Assembly (NCBI GenBank): GCA_964423615.1
Contig: CAYRFQ010000025.1
Location: forward strand, 1-64,000
Length of the DNA: 64,000 bases
Source: CAYRFQ01 sp964423615
Lineage (GTDB): Bacteria > Planctomycetota > Planctomycetia > Gemmatales > Gemmataceae
Direction of reading: 5' to 3'
Shown here: piece after piece, positions 53,716 to 62,079 of the stretch
Position numbering within the stretch: position 1 is the first letter of the stretch
How the letters are laid out: each line of letters starts with the position of its first letter
Notes under the pieces: model-generated
What the model was told of the DNA's origin: nothing
Databases searched by the model: none
The model's input: the letters and a program-made list of their open reading frames with translations, nothing else
Translations under genes and position numbers: made by a program

Positions 53716-55148
53716 CTATCCAGGAGAGTAGCGGGTCAGTAAGAACGACACAACGACAATCCGATGGATACTTGCGAGATAGTATGGTGACGTGCCTGAG
53801 AGGAGATGGGTTGGTGAGCCGTCAGGGCGGCTCCAAGTCGAGGGCAAGAGTATATGATCTTCATCCGAAGCGTTCTTTGTCATGATCGACGAAGAGAGCA
53901 ACCACCAAACATCAACCACAAAGATGGGGAAGTGGAAAGGACCAGACAAGGAGTCGAGTTGATCGTTTCCGGAGCCGAAGTTGATGAACAGGAAGGCCAA
54001 GACGGCATTGGGTACAACACTCACAAAGTCGTCCCCAGCTCCCAGGAACGCGAATACCCGGGCGTTGTTGTCACTTAGATTATAGTTGAAAGTATCATTG
54101 TTGACACCTCCGAAGACAGTCACCGAGGTGTCGCCAAAGAAGCCGTTCAGGTCGATCCCGTTCGTTCCGCTTGTCAAGCTGATGAAATATTTCCGGCGAG
54201 TAGTGTGGCAGAATCGCTGCTCACAAAATCACCGAAAGGAGCTTGGGTGGCTTCGGAGAGACCAGAGAGCACGATCAGGTTGCCTCCGATCGTAGAGTCT
54301 TCGAATCGGACTTCTTGTGGCTCAAAGCCAAGCATCACGCCATCTTCTGTCTCCAGCTCTTCCTGAATCAGATTCGATTTCAAATCGACGAAGAAGTTCC
54401 CACCCACAATGGTATTCTCGAAATCGATGTCGTCGGTACCACTATTCCCGAAGTAGGTGAGGTTCCCCCCCACAGAGTCCGGTCCCGTGGGAGAACCGCG
54501 GAAGGTAATGGTGTTCTGCTGCGCTTCGAAGCTGGCGTTGAAAGTGAGATTCCCACCGACGGTGATGATCTCAGAGTCAGTGTTGAAGAGGCGATTGACG
54601 CCGAAGAAGGTCACGTCCGATCCGACGGTAAAACCATTATCGGTGTCGATCACATCATTCCCCGAACCCAAATCCACAAAGAGACTACCTCCAACGGTTA
54701 GTAGGGCATTGTCGGACAGTTCTACAAATTGGTCACCGAGACCGCCCGTGATTCGTAAATTTCCAAAGATGAAATTCACCGTTCCATCAAGGGAGAGATT
54801 CCGTCCGCTGAGGCCGAGGTTCACATCCAAGTTCCCTGGGAGCTGACCATCGAGGGTGACATCAAGATTCGATGTCGAGGTCGGAAGCATGTTAATCCGC
54901 AAATTCGATGTGATTTGCCGGTAGTTGGTTGTACTCCCGGCGTTCTCACTGACGGTCAAGTTCAAAGCACTGTCGACTGTGATCGTGACATTTCCATTAT
55001 CCTGAACTTGCGTCAAGGTCCAGGTAACGCCATCGAACAGAGCGTTGAAAGTGGGTGTGATTCGGTCTTCTAATGATTCCAAGACGAGCCTGAGTCTATT
55101 GCGAAATAAACTGATAGTCTCTCTGTATAAAATACCAACAAAGCTCAC
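53716..55148 (-). pseudogene. Frameshifted LEPR-XLL surface protein
   Basis: The first frame (54174-55148, GTG start) opens with FRNRLRLVLESLEDRITPTF, the LEPR-XLL element marking large exported planctomycete surface proteins, and continues as a beta-rich repeat region (VGGSLFVDLGSGNDVIDTDN; VGGNLTYFGNSGTDDIDF). It stops at 54174. The same kind of sequence resumes at once in another frame (LTSGTNGIDLNGFFGDTSVT; FLGAGDDFVSVV; INFGSGNDQLDSL) for about 85 residues, then degenerates into non-repeat residues to 53716. A single base change near 54175 would join the two, and a second event near 53930 probably removed the rest. It is either a decaying gene or affected by sequence error. Confidence 0.65.
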
Positions 55149-55588
55149 TATGTGGCGATCGCCTGAGTTCAGTATTCTGTGAGGAGTGTGAGTGTGTTTC
55201 TATGCGAAAGGATCAAGAAAACTTGGCTGGTATCGTTGTGGCAACTATCTGTGATCATTGGAAGATAGTTAGAAATTTTCGATGTTATGTTGCCTGATGT
55301 GATTATGTCGGAAAAGGCGACTGTAACCCGAGTTTTCCCCTGTGGTTTGGAGTCATCGGCCCAAACATAGAATATGTAGGAATAGTGCCAAAGCTATTTC
55401 TCTGGGACTGAATCGAGAAGAGATGGCCTGCCCGAACGTAGCCATTTTGGCGGGAGTGTGCCCGTTGGCACAAGTCGATGGGGGTGGGCGACTCAACAAG
55501 CTACGAACATGTGGACGGTGCTCGAGAATCGTCCTTAACTTGTAACGGCGAAGGAATGATTGTCTGCATTATTCACCGAGCGAGGTCG
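55149..55588. other. Intergenic, no recognised feature
   Basis: AT-rich around 55180-55320, suited to a promoter for the LEPR-XLL gene. No credible gene. Confidence 0.3.
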
Positions 55589-57292
55589 TTACGAACTGCG
55601 ACTGAGGCTTCGGTGAAGGGCATCGGCGATGGCGTACATGTCGTAGCGAGTTACCAGGGGAGCTGTCCGGAAACGGAGAAGTGGGATCAACTCGCCATCG
55701 ATGGCGATACGTAGTTCGGGACGAAAAACTCGACTTCTGCCTCGGATGACTTCCTCGACAACGATCTCTTCGATCTCCTTCCGGCTCCAGCTTTCTGGAT
55801 GCCCGATAAACCCAGGTCCAGACACAGACAGTTCTCCGTCCACCACTTCAAGCCGAATGCGGGGTGAGAAATATCGTTGGTTGGTGTATTGAGCCAACCC
55901 GGCTACGGTCATGACGGCGGTCCCGGTCCCCAACAGGATGAGGCCCCATTCGGGAAATCCCCGGAAGACCAATACGAGCCCGACGACGCAACTGATGAGT
56001 GAAGCGAGGAAGCAGATCGCCCAGGGGAAGAACCCGAGGGTCTGCAATGTCCCTTCCCCCGGCACCCGGATGCAGACGTGGTCGGGGTCGGACTTTTCGA
56101 TGCGAACACAGGTTCGTCGGGATAGAGGAATTGGTATTGTGGGTGGCGAATTGGCCTCCCACTTGGCTTGGGCCTTGACCCCCAATTTTTCTTCGAGGAG
56201 TTGCGCGACAGGAATCAAGTTACGACGTTCCCAGTAAGCGCCGACCGTGACTTTGGAACCCGGAGAAATCAAATCCATTCCGGCCCTCGTGACGTTCACA
56301 AGACTCAGTTCGTCTGGATTCCAGGAGTGCTTGCTTGTGCCGAGCAGTCCGCGGGTCTCGACAGCGAGTCGGTCGGACTCCACCTCCAAATGGTAGCTCT
56401 GGCGTCCGAGGAAAAAGCTGCGTGTGGCTCGCAACAGTCCGAACACGATGGCCCCGCACCCGATGAGAAGAAACATCCAGCCGGGAACGATCGCACGCGG
56501 CACCCCAAACGCCAACAGAACCCCGCCGACCAAAAAGGGCAGGAGGGCCGCGAGTATGCCGTTAATCAACAACGCGAGTGGCACCAGTCCAGCTCTTGTT
56601 CCCGACAAGGGGGGAAGCGTAATTGTTGTGACGTCGTGGTCTTGCTCGATCGTGATGCGAGGTTGGTCGGCGGCGTATTGTTCGTCGGTCGTTGCCGTTT
56701 GGGAGGGGAGTTCGTGTGGTTGGTCGCACGAGAACAATACAGCAAGGGCGGCCAGGAGAACGTGTTCCTCGGGCGAGGCCTCCGGCAAAACGTCGAGCAC
56801 GACTTGCGCCGAGGTCACGTGGCGGGCGATGTCGATTTCGGCGATGGGCTGCTCGTTGACTCGTGTTATTGTTGCTTGCCAGGTTTTTGAGGGTTGTCGA
56901 TCGAATCGGACTTCCCCGACGAGAGTTCCGTAGTCGTCGAACAACTGGCCTCCGGCGATGTCCCAAACCCTTCGATCCATTGTCACCCCAAGGAACTTTG
57001 TTGGGCGTTTGATCTCACGGACGTATCCCAGGAGGCTGCCGGAGTGAAAGACCTCGACGATCGGTTCTGTTTCCAGCGTTCCCTGCCTGAGAAACAAGAC
57101 TTCTTCCGGGGATTCGGAATCGACGACCCACAGCTCCTCGTCTTTGCGGGCAAGAGTTTCTCCGAATTGTTCGAACGCTACCGAAGCTATCCAGTCGCCG
57201 TATTGGTCTCGAATTTTCACCGACGGTGGGACAGTTGCGGTGAGCAGCGTCAGTTGCTTCGTTCGGAACAGCGGGTGGAAGTGAGTTGACAT
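55589..57292 (-). CDS. Membrane protein with scramblase/LURP-one-like N-terminal domain
   Basis: About 567 residues. The N-terminal 155 residues (VKIRDQYGDWIASVAFEQFG; MDRRVWDIAGGQLFDDYGTLVGEV; TITRVNEQPIAEIDI) look like the tubby-like beta-barrel of LURP-one and scramblase-related proteins; this is an impression from the repeated W-x-I-x-D-x-x-G pattern. Four membrane helices follow in two pairs (VPLALLINGILAALLPFLVG, IVPGWMFLLIGCGAIVFGLL; FFPWAICFLASLISCVVGLV, EWGLILLGTGTAVMTVAGLA), each followed by a short soluble domain. ATG at 57292. It is divergent from bamA, so shared regulation is possible. The function is unknown. Confidence 0.7.
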   Translation of the reverse strand: MSTHFHPLFRTKQLTLLTATVPPSVKIRDQYGDWIASVAFEQFGETLARKDEELWVVDSESPEEVLFLRQGTLETEPIVEVFHSGSLLGYVREIKRPTKFLGVTMDRRVWDIAGGQLFDDYGTLVGEVRFDRQPSKTWQATITRVNEQPIAEIDIARHVTSAQVVLDVLPEASPEEHVLLAALAVLFSCDQPHELPSQTATTDEQYAADQPRITIEQDHDVTTITLPPLSGTRAGLVPLALLINGILAALLPFLVGGVLLAFGVPRAIVPGWMFLLIGCGAIVFGLLRATRSFFLGRQSYHLEVESDRLAVETRGLLGTSKHSWNPDELSLVNVTRAGMDLISPGSKVTVGAYWERRNLIPVAQLLEEKLGVKAQAKWEANSPPTIPIPLSRRTCVRIEKSDPDHVCIRVPGEGTLQTLGFFPWAICFLASLISCVVGLVLVFRGFPEWGLILLGTGTAVMTVAGLAQYTNQRYFSPRIRLEVVDGELSVSGPGFIGHPESWSRKEIEEIVVEEVIRGRSRVFRPELRIAIDGELIPLLRFRTAPLVTRYDMYAIADALHRSLSRSS

Positions 57293-57577
57293 CTCGGGGG
57301 TTCCTTCGGTCGGGCGAGGAAGTTCGTGCTTTCTCGTGGGAGGTCCGCGCATTGTCTATCTGGCCTACTATGTGTGGTCAGCGGGTCGGATGGTGGATTT
57401 CCTATGGAGTTCCGGTGGAAGGGATCAACATCTCTTCTATCTTACCCATTCCAAATTATGGCCTCGGCGGACAAGATGTCGGAGGCCGATGGTCCTTTGA
57501 ACTTGGACTTGACACTTTTTTCGATTTTGAATATTTACCCCGTCCCGAATATGTGGACTTACGGTCAACCGACGGGT
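57293..57577. other. Divergent gap upstream of bamA
   Basis: No gene is seen. AT-rich near 57510-57545. The conserved leader hairpin follows directly. Confidence 0.3.
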
Positions 57578-57624
57578 TTCTGGTCGGTTTTCGGTCGTGC
57601 AGGCACGACTCCAAAACCTCCACG
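57578..57624 (+). promoter_or_regulatory. Family B leader hairpin before bamA
   Basis: TTCTGGTCGGTTTTCGGTCG leads into the best-formed copy: TCGTGC (57595-57600) pairs with GCACGA (57603-57608), and an outer GGTTTT (57586-57591) pairs with AAAACC (57613-57618). CCTCC follows, and CCTC can also pair with GAGG (57623-57626) in the ribosome-binding site, 10 bases before the ATG. This could control translation. Confidence 0.65.
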
Positions 57625-57635
57625 AGGGATGACCT

Positions 57636-60065
57636 ATGTACGAGACGGATGCCATGCAGGGCAAGCAGAAAATGACCGCACGCACGATGCAAACTCGACT
57701 TCTCGCATGGGTCCTGAGGCAAATGCGGGGGCGACCCGTGGGGTGGATTCTCGTTGGGTTCCTCCTTGGATTTAGTTGGATCGGCGGGGTGATGGCCCAA
57801 CAAGGCTATCAGACGAGGGTCGTGCGGGACATCAAAGTAACAGGCAACCGGCGTGTGACCAGGGAAACCATCCTGGCGAACATGCGGACCAAGCCGGGGC
57901 GTCCGTACAACAAGGCCGTCTTTCAGGAGGACCTCCGGAAGCTCTCGGGGCTTGGCTACTTCCGTGACGTCCAAGGGTATACTCCGCCTTCGTCCGATGG
58001 ACAGGTTTCTATCGAAGTGGTCGTCACCGAGCACAAAAATTTGGTTACCCAGGTGGTCGTCAAGAATGCCCGTCACGTCAAACTCGACGACCTTCCGACG
58101 CTGGGGCAAATCAAGGCAGGTGTGCCCCTGAATCCGACGCTCAACAAAGTCGCAGCCAGGGAGATCGAACAATTTTACCACGCCAAAGGGTACACTCTCG
58201 CGAAAGTCGTGCTCGATGAAGGGAGCCGACCGAGCGATCAGCGTGTCGTCTTCAACGTCACCGAGGGCCCGATCATTCGTATTCGGAAGGTGAACTTCGT
58301 CGGCAATCGGACGCTCGCCTGGTCGGGTCGATTGAAGACCCAAATCCAGAGTAAGGAGGCGTTGCTTCGGTTGATTGGTGGGATGTACAACCCGCATCAG
58401 ATCGAACAGGACGTCCGCAAGCTCGAAGAGTATTACCGTGAAAACGGCTACCTGGATGCCAGTGTGTCGGTCGAACCTCGCTTCACGCCCAACTTTCAGT
58501 ACGTCGATCTCACGTTCCACGTTCACGAAGGTCCGAGGTACCGTGTCCACCAAATCACCGTCGATGGTGTCGAAAACCTCGAGCAAGCACAGGTCGAAAG
58601 CGTTCTGCAGCTCAAGAAGGGCGACCACTACAAGGAAGCCGTCGTTCAACAAGACCTTCAGTATATCCAGGGATTGTATGGGTGGCGTGGGTACAAGGTC
58701 GCAGCACGTCGCGAACTTTACTATCCCGAAGAAGGACTCGCCCACGTCCGGTATCAAGTGTTGGACCAGCCCCGTCCGCCGGCGAAGATCGGGCAGATCA
58801 TTATTTACGGGAACGAAACCACCAGAGACCGCGTTATCCGCCGTTTGCTGCCGCTGTATCCCGGTCAGACGCTCCAGTTTCCTCTGTTGCGGGAAGCGGA
58901 GCGAAACCTCATTCGTTCGCGGCTTTTCGAAGCCGACCCCAGCCGAGGACAACGACCAACGGTCCGGGTCATCGAAGACCCCGAGAATCCCAATAGTGAA
59001 TTTAAGGACATCGAAGTTCGCGTCGCCGAGACGACGACCGGTAGTCTTTTGTTTGGTTTGGGCCTTAACTCTGACGCGGGCATCGTGGGAAGTATTGTCC
59101 TGAACGAACGTAACTTCGATCTGTTCCGTCCACCGACAAGCATTGCCGACATTCTGGAGTTCAAGGCGTTCCGTGGAGGCGGCCAAGAATTCCGATTGGA
59201 GGCCGTACCAGGGACCGAACTCCAACGGTACTCGGCGACGTGGCGGGAACCGTTTCTGTTCGACCGCCCGATCAGCTTGACGGTGTCCGGATATTACCGT
59301 GACCGAATCTTCGTGGAGTACACCGAACGTCGGGTGGGTGGACGATTTACCCTTGGTAAGCAACTCAATCCGATGTGGAGCGTGACTGGCGGGCTCCGCA
59401 TTGAGAATGTGGAAGTCGACAGCGTTCCATTCTTTGCCCCGAACGACTTGTTGGACGTCGTCGGCAACAGCTTCCTGGTGGCACCGCGTATCGCCGTCAT
59501 CCGTGACAACCGAGATAGTTTTCTCAGGGCTACCGAGGGCGGACGAATCGAACTGTCCTACGAGCATGTCTTCGGAGACTTCACGTATCCGGTGTTGAGT
59601 GCCGAGGCGAGCCGTTACTTCACGACCTGGCAGCGACGTGACGGTAGTGGTAAGCAAGTGCTCGCGGTCCACGGCCAGGTGTCGTACGCCGGAGACGATG
59701 TGCCGGTCTTCGAACGGTTTTATGCCGGTGGTTATCGTAGCCTTCGCGGTTTCTCGTTCCGTGGCGTTGGTCCGGAGAAGAGCGGTTTCAAGGTCGGTGG
59801 TAACTTCATGATGCTCGCAAGCCTCGAATATCAGGTACCGGTCCTGGCGAACGACCAGGTCTACGCGGTGGCCTTCCTAGACAGCGGTACGGTCGAGAGC
59901 GACGTGGAGGTCACGGACTACCGCGTTACGGCCGGTTTCGGTCTGCGAATGGTCGTGCCGATGATGGGCCCGGTCCCGATTGCGTTGGACTTTGGTTTTC
60001 CGCTCCTGTCCGGTCCCAACGACAACGAACAACTCTTTAGCTTTACTCTGGCGGTGTCGCGATAA
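57636..60065 (+). CDS. bamA: Outer membrane assembly factor BamA (Omp85)
   Basis: This 809-residue protein of the Omp85 family inserts beta-barrel proteins into the outer membrane. A basic n-region and hydrophobic signal segment (PVGWILVGFLLGFSWIGGVMAQ) are followed by about five POTRA units (VVRDIKVTGNRRVTRETILANM; IRKVNFVGNRTLAW; VHQITVDGVENLEQAQVESVL; KIGQIIIYGNETTRDRVIRRLL), then the 16-strand barrel with the loop 6 signature FYAGGYRSLRGFSFRGVGP, and a C-terminal strand LFSFTLAVSR. Its presence supports a Gram-negative-like outer membrane. The terminal residue is Arg rather than Phe. A leader hairpin that may mask the ribosome site lies just upstream, and a strong terminator follows. Confidence 0.94.
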   Translation: MYETDAMQGKQKMTARTMQTRLLAWVLRQMRGRPVGWILVGFLLGFSWIGGVMAQQGYQTRVVRDIKVTGNRRVTRETILANMRTKPGRPYNKAVFQEDLRKLSGLGYFRDVQGYTPPSSDGQVSIEVVVTEHKNLVTQVVVKNARHVKLDDLPTLGQIKAGVPLNPTLNKVAAREIEQFYHAKGYTLAKVVLDEGSRPSDQRVVFNVTEGPIIRIRKVNFVGNRTLAWSGRLKTQIQSKEALLRLIGGMYNPHQIEQDVRKLEEYYRENGYLDASVSVEPRFTPNFQYVDLTFHVHEGPRYRVHQITVDGVENLEQAQVESVLQLKKGDHYKEAVVQQDLQYIQGLYGWRGYKVAARRELYYPEEGLAHVRYQVLDQPRPPAKIGQIIIYGNETTRDRVIRRLLPLYPGQTLQFPLLREAERNLIRSRLFEADPSRGQRPTVRVIEDPENPNSEFKDIEVRVAETTTGSLLFGLGLNSDAGIVGSIVLNERNFDLFRPPTSIADILEFKAFRGGGQEFRLEAVPGTELQRYSATWREPFLFDRPISLTVSGYYRDRIFVEYTERRVGGRFTLGKQLNPMWSVTGGLRIENVEVDSVPFFAPNDLLDVVGNSFLVAPRIAVIRDNRDSFLRATEGGRIELSYEHVFGDFTYPVLSAEASRYFTTWQRRDGSGKQVLAVHGQVSYAGDDVPVFERFYAGGYRSLRGFSFRGVGPEKSGFKVGGNFMMLASLEYQVPVLANDQVYAVAFLDSGTVESDVEVTDYRVTAGFGLRMVVPMMGPVPIALDFGFPLLSGPNDNEQLFSFTLAVSR

Positions 60066-60110
60066 GATAAGAGAACGAAAGAGACTGACGCGAAGCCGCG
60101 AAGGGAAAGA

Positions 60111-60184
60111 AAAGCCCCAGGAGGGTTGAGAAGAACGCAGATCGATTCCGGATCTGTATTCCTCTCAACCCTTCTGGGGCTTTG
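60111..60184 (+). terminator. Strong terminator after bamA
   Basis: The arm at 60111-60130 (AAAGCCCCAG, then AGGGTTGAG) pairs with 60164-60183 over about 18 bp with two imperfections. An inner CAGATC/GATCTG pair extends it, and TTTGTTTG follows. Confidence 0.8.
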
Positions 60185-60405
60185 TTTGTTGGCGGTCTTC
60201 CAGTTGCGGGGCCAAACAAGCTTCAACTTGGAAAACGTAAGTTCTTTGGCCACTCGGGGCCCTCTGGGACCTACGCGACTTTCGGCGCGTAGGTCCAGGC
60301 GTGACGAAAGTCACGTTGCTCGATCAAAGGCCTCACGACTTAACTTCGACTCCCTATAATGAGCGTAGAATAACCCTCTCAAACCCCAAAGTCGCGAGAA
60401 GACCC
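60185..60405 (+). promoter_or_regulatory. Leader of the HEAT-repeat gene with two hairpins and a -10 box
   Basis: GGACCTACGCG (60267-60277) pairs perfectly with 60286-60296, and CGTGAC-GAAA-GTCACG (60300-60315) forms a GAAA-tetraloop hairpin right after it. TATAAT at 60355-60360, 46 bases before the ATG at 60406, is a good -10 box without a clear -35. If transcription starts there, the hairpins lie upstream of the transcript and belong to another transcript or to DNA-level sites. Confidence 0.45.
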
Positions 60406-61923
60406 ATGGCCGATCTCCAAAGTTTGATTGCCCATTTGGAAGCCCGAGACGCCTCCGACCGCCAACACGCTGCGGTTACTCTCGCTAGCATGGGAGAGAA
60501 AGCCCGCGAGGCCGTTCCCTACCTTTTGCATGCCGTGGCCGACGTGGAACCGGGCGTACGGCTCGCCGCGACCGAAGCTCTCGACCAGATCGATCCGAAC
60601 TGGCCCCACAATCCGCTGGCGTCGGAAGCCGTGCCCGGTCTTGCGACTCGGCTCGGGAGCCGTTTTCCCGAAGTCCAGAAAGCCGCGATGGCGTTTCTTT
60701 GTAAAATCGGCCAGCCTGCTGTGCCGGAGTTGATCTCTGCTTTTACGAACGTCTCGCAGGATGGGCATCGTGTCATTATCGCCTGGACGTTTCGCGAGCT
60801 TGGCCAGGCCGCCGCCGAAGCCGTGCCTACTTTGACCGAAGCGCTGGAAAGCGAATCGGCATCTGTCCGGCAAGCCGCCGCCGAAGCCCTCGCCGAAATG
60901 GGACCGGCTTCGCAAAGTGCCGTTGCCGCGTTGGTCGTGTTGCTCGCCGATTGGCACCCGAAGGTGCGAGAATGTGCCGCTTTGTCGCTCGCTGGCGTGG
61001 GGCCGTCGGCGGAAGTCGCCATTCCCCCGCTGATTCAACTTTTGACCGATAAGGACGAACTCGTTCGCGAGGCCGCCGTCAAAGCTCTGGGAAGGATCGG
61101 CCCGGCGTCGGTACCGGCGCTTCTTGAAATCCTCCGAACACGCGATTTTCCGGCCATGCAGCAGTGGCTTGAAGGTCATGTCGAAGCACTCGATTGGTTT
61201 GCAAAGGCCGCGGAGTGTTTGGAGACTGGAAGACAAGTTCGTTTTTCACCGGCAAAGGACAGGCGGCCCGAAGAACTCGATGCCGTCCGTCGCGAACCGC
61301 TCAAGGCCGTTCGGAACATCGGATGGCAATTTCGGCACGCCGTCGAAGAACGTCTGCTTGTGGAAACCGCTCACGAAACCGCAGTCCGGATTTTGGGTAA
61401 GGTGGGGGCTGAGTCTCCCGAGGCCATCTCGTTGTTAGTCAAGATTATGGTCGACGGAAACCAAAGTTTGCGACTCGCTGCCATCCGTTCCCTTGGCGAA
61501 ATCGGAGTCCCGGCACGAAACGCCTTGCCCTTCCTCGTCGAGTCGCTTGTGGATCGAAGTAAATCCGTCCGTCGGGCTACTGCCCAATCGTTGCCCGCCA
61601 TCGATCCGAACTGGGCGACAAACAGTGAGATGGGCGAAGCCGTCCGGTCGTTCCTGGAGAAACTGAAACAATCTGGCGAGCCAGGCGTCATCGCGGCCGA
61701 AGCGTTCGTGTTGGCAGGCGCCGCGTCCGTTCCGGTTTTGGTTCGTGGATTGACGGAAGGCGATCGAGTCCTGCGGGAAGCTTCGGCCACCACCCTCGGT
61801 CGGCTTGGTGAAGCCGCAAAAGAGGCCATTCCCGCACTCACACAGGCCGCGAAAGAGGATAAACATCGCTGGGTCCGAGAGGCAGCCGACGGGGCCCTGA
61901 AAAAGATTACTCCGGCAGGTTGA
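60406..61923 (+). CDS. HEAT-repeat protein
   Basis: About 505 residues of HEAT/PBS-lyase-like repeats, each of about 35-40 residues: RQHAAVTLASMGEKAREAVP; VRLAATEALDQIDPNWPHNP; SVRQAAAEALAEMGPASQSA; VREAAVKALGRIGPASVPAL; VREAADGALKKITPAG. There are about ten to twelve repeats, interrupted near residue 255-320 by a longer loop segment. No signal peptide is seen, so it is a cytoplasmic scaffold. The ATG at 60406 opens the first repeat; the frame upstream to 60301 is in the hairpin region. It follows bamA but is separated by a terminator, so no operon. Confidence 0.87.
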   Translation: MADLQSLIAHLEARDASDRQHAAVTLASMGEKAREAVPYLLHAVADVEPGVRLAATEALDQIDPNWPHNPLASEAVPGLATRLGSRFPEVQKAAMAFLCKIGQPAVPELISAFTNVSQDGHRVIIAWTFRELGQAAAEAVPTLTEALESESASVRQAAAEALAEMGPASQSAVAALVVLLADWHPKVRECAALSLAGVGPSAEVAIPPLIQLLTDKDELVREAAVKALGRIGPASVPALLEILRTRDFPAMQQWLEGHVEALDWFAKAAECLETGRQVRFSPAKDRRPEELDAVRREPLKAVRNIGWQFRHAVEERLLVETAHETAVRILGKVGAESPEAISLLVKIMVDGNQSLRLAAIRSLGEIGVPARNALPFLVESLVDRSKSVRRATAQSLPAIDPNWATNSEMGEAVRSFLEKLKQSGEPGVIAAEAFVLAGAASVPVLVRGLTEGDRVLREASATTLGRLGEAAKEAIPALTQAAKEDKHRWVREAADGALKKITPAG

Positions 61924-62079
61924 CTTTTCTTTGGTAAAATAAAAATTGAGAAACGGAGAAACGGAGAAATGGCTAAAAATCGGCTGTTGTGAAGAGCCAA
62001 GCGGTGTCGCGACGCCGCAATTCGGGAAAAAACGACGAAGAAGCAGCGAGACGACAAACCTCCTACCAGGAAGTTGCGA

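Noticed and set aside
57456..59672. A 738-codon open frame on the minus strand
   Set aside because: It lies wholly antisense to bamA, has no recognisable domain, and arises from the codon bias of that gene. BamA has a signal peptide, POTRA units and barrel motifs.
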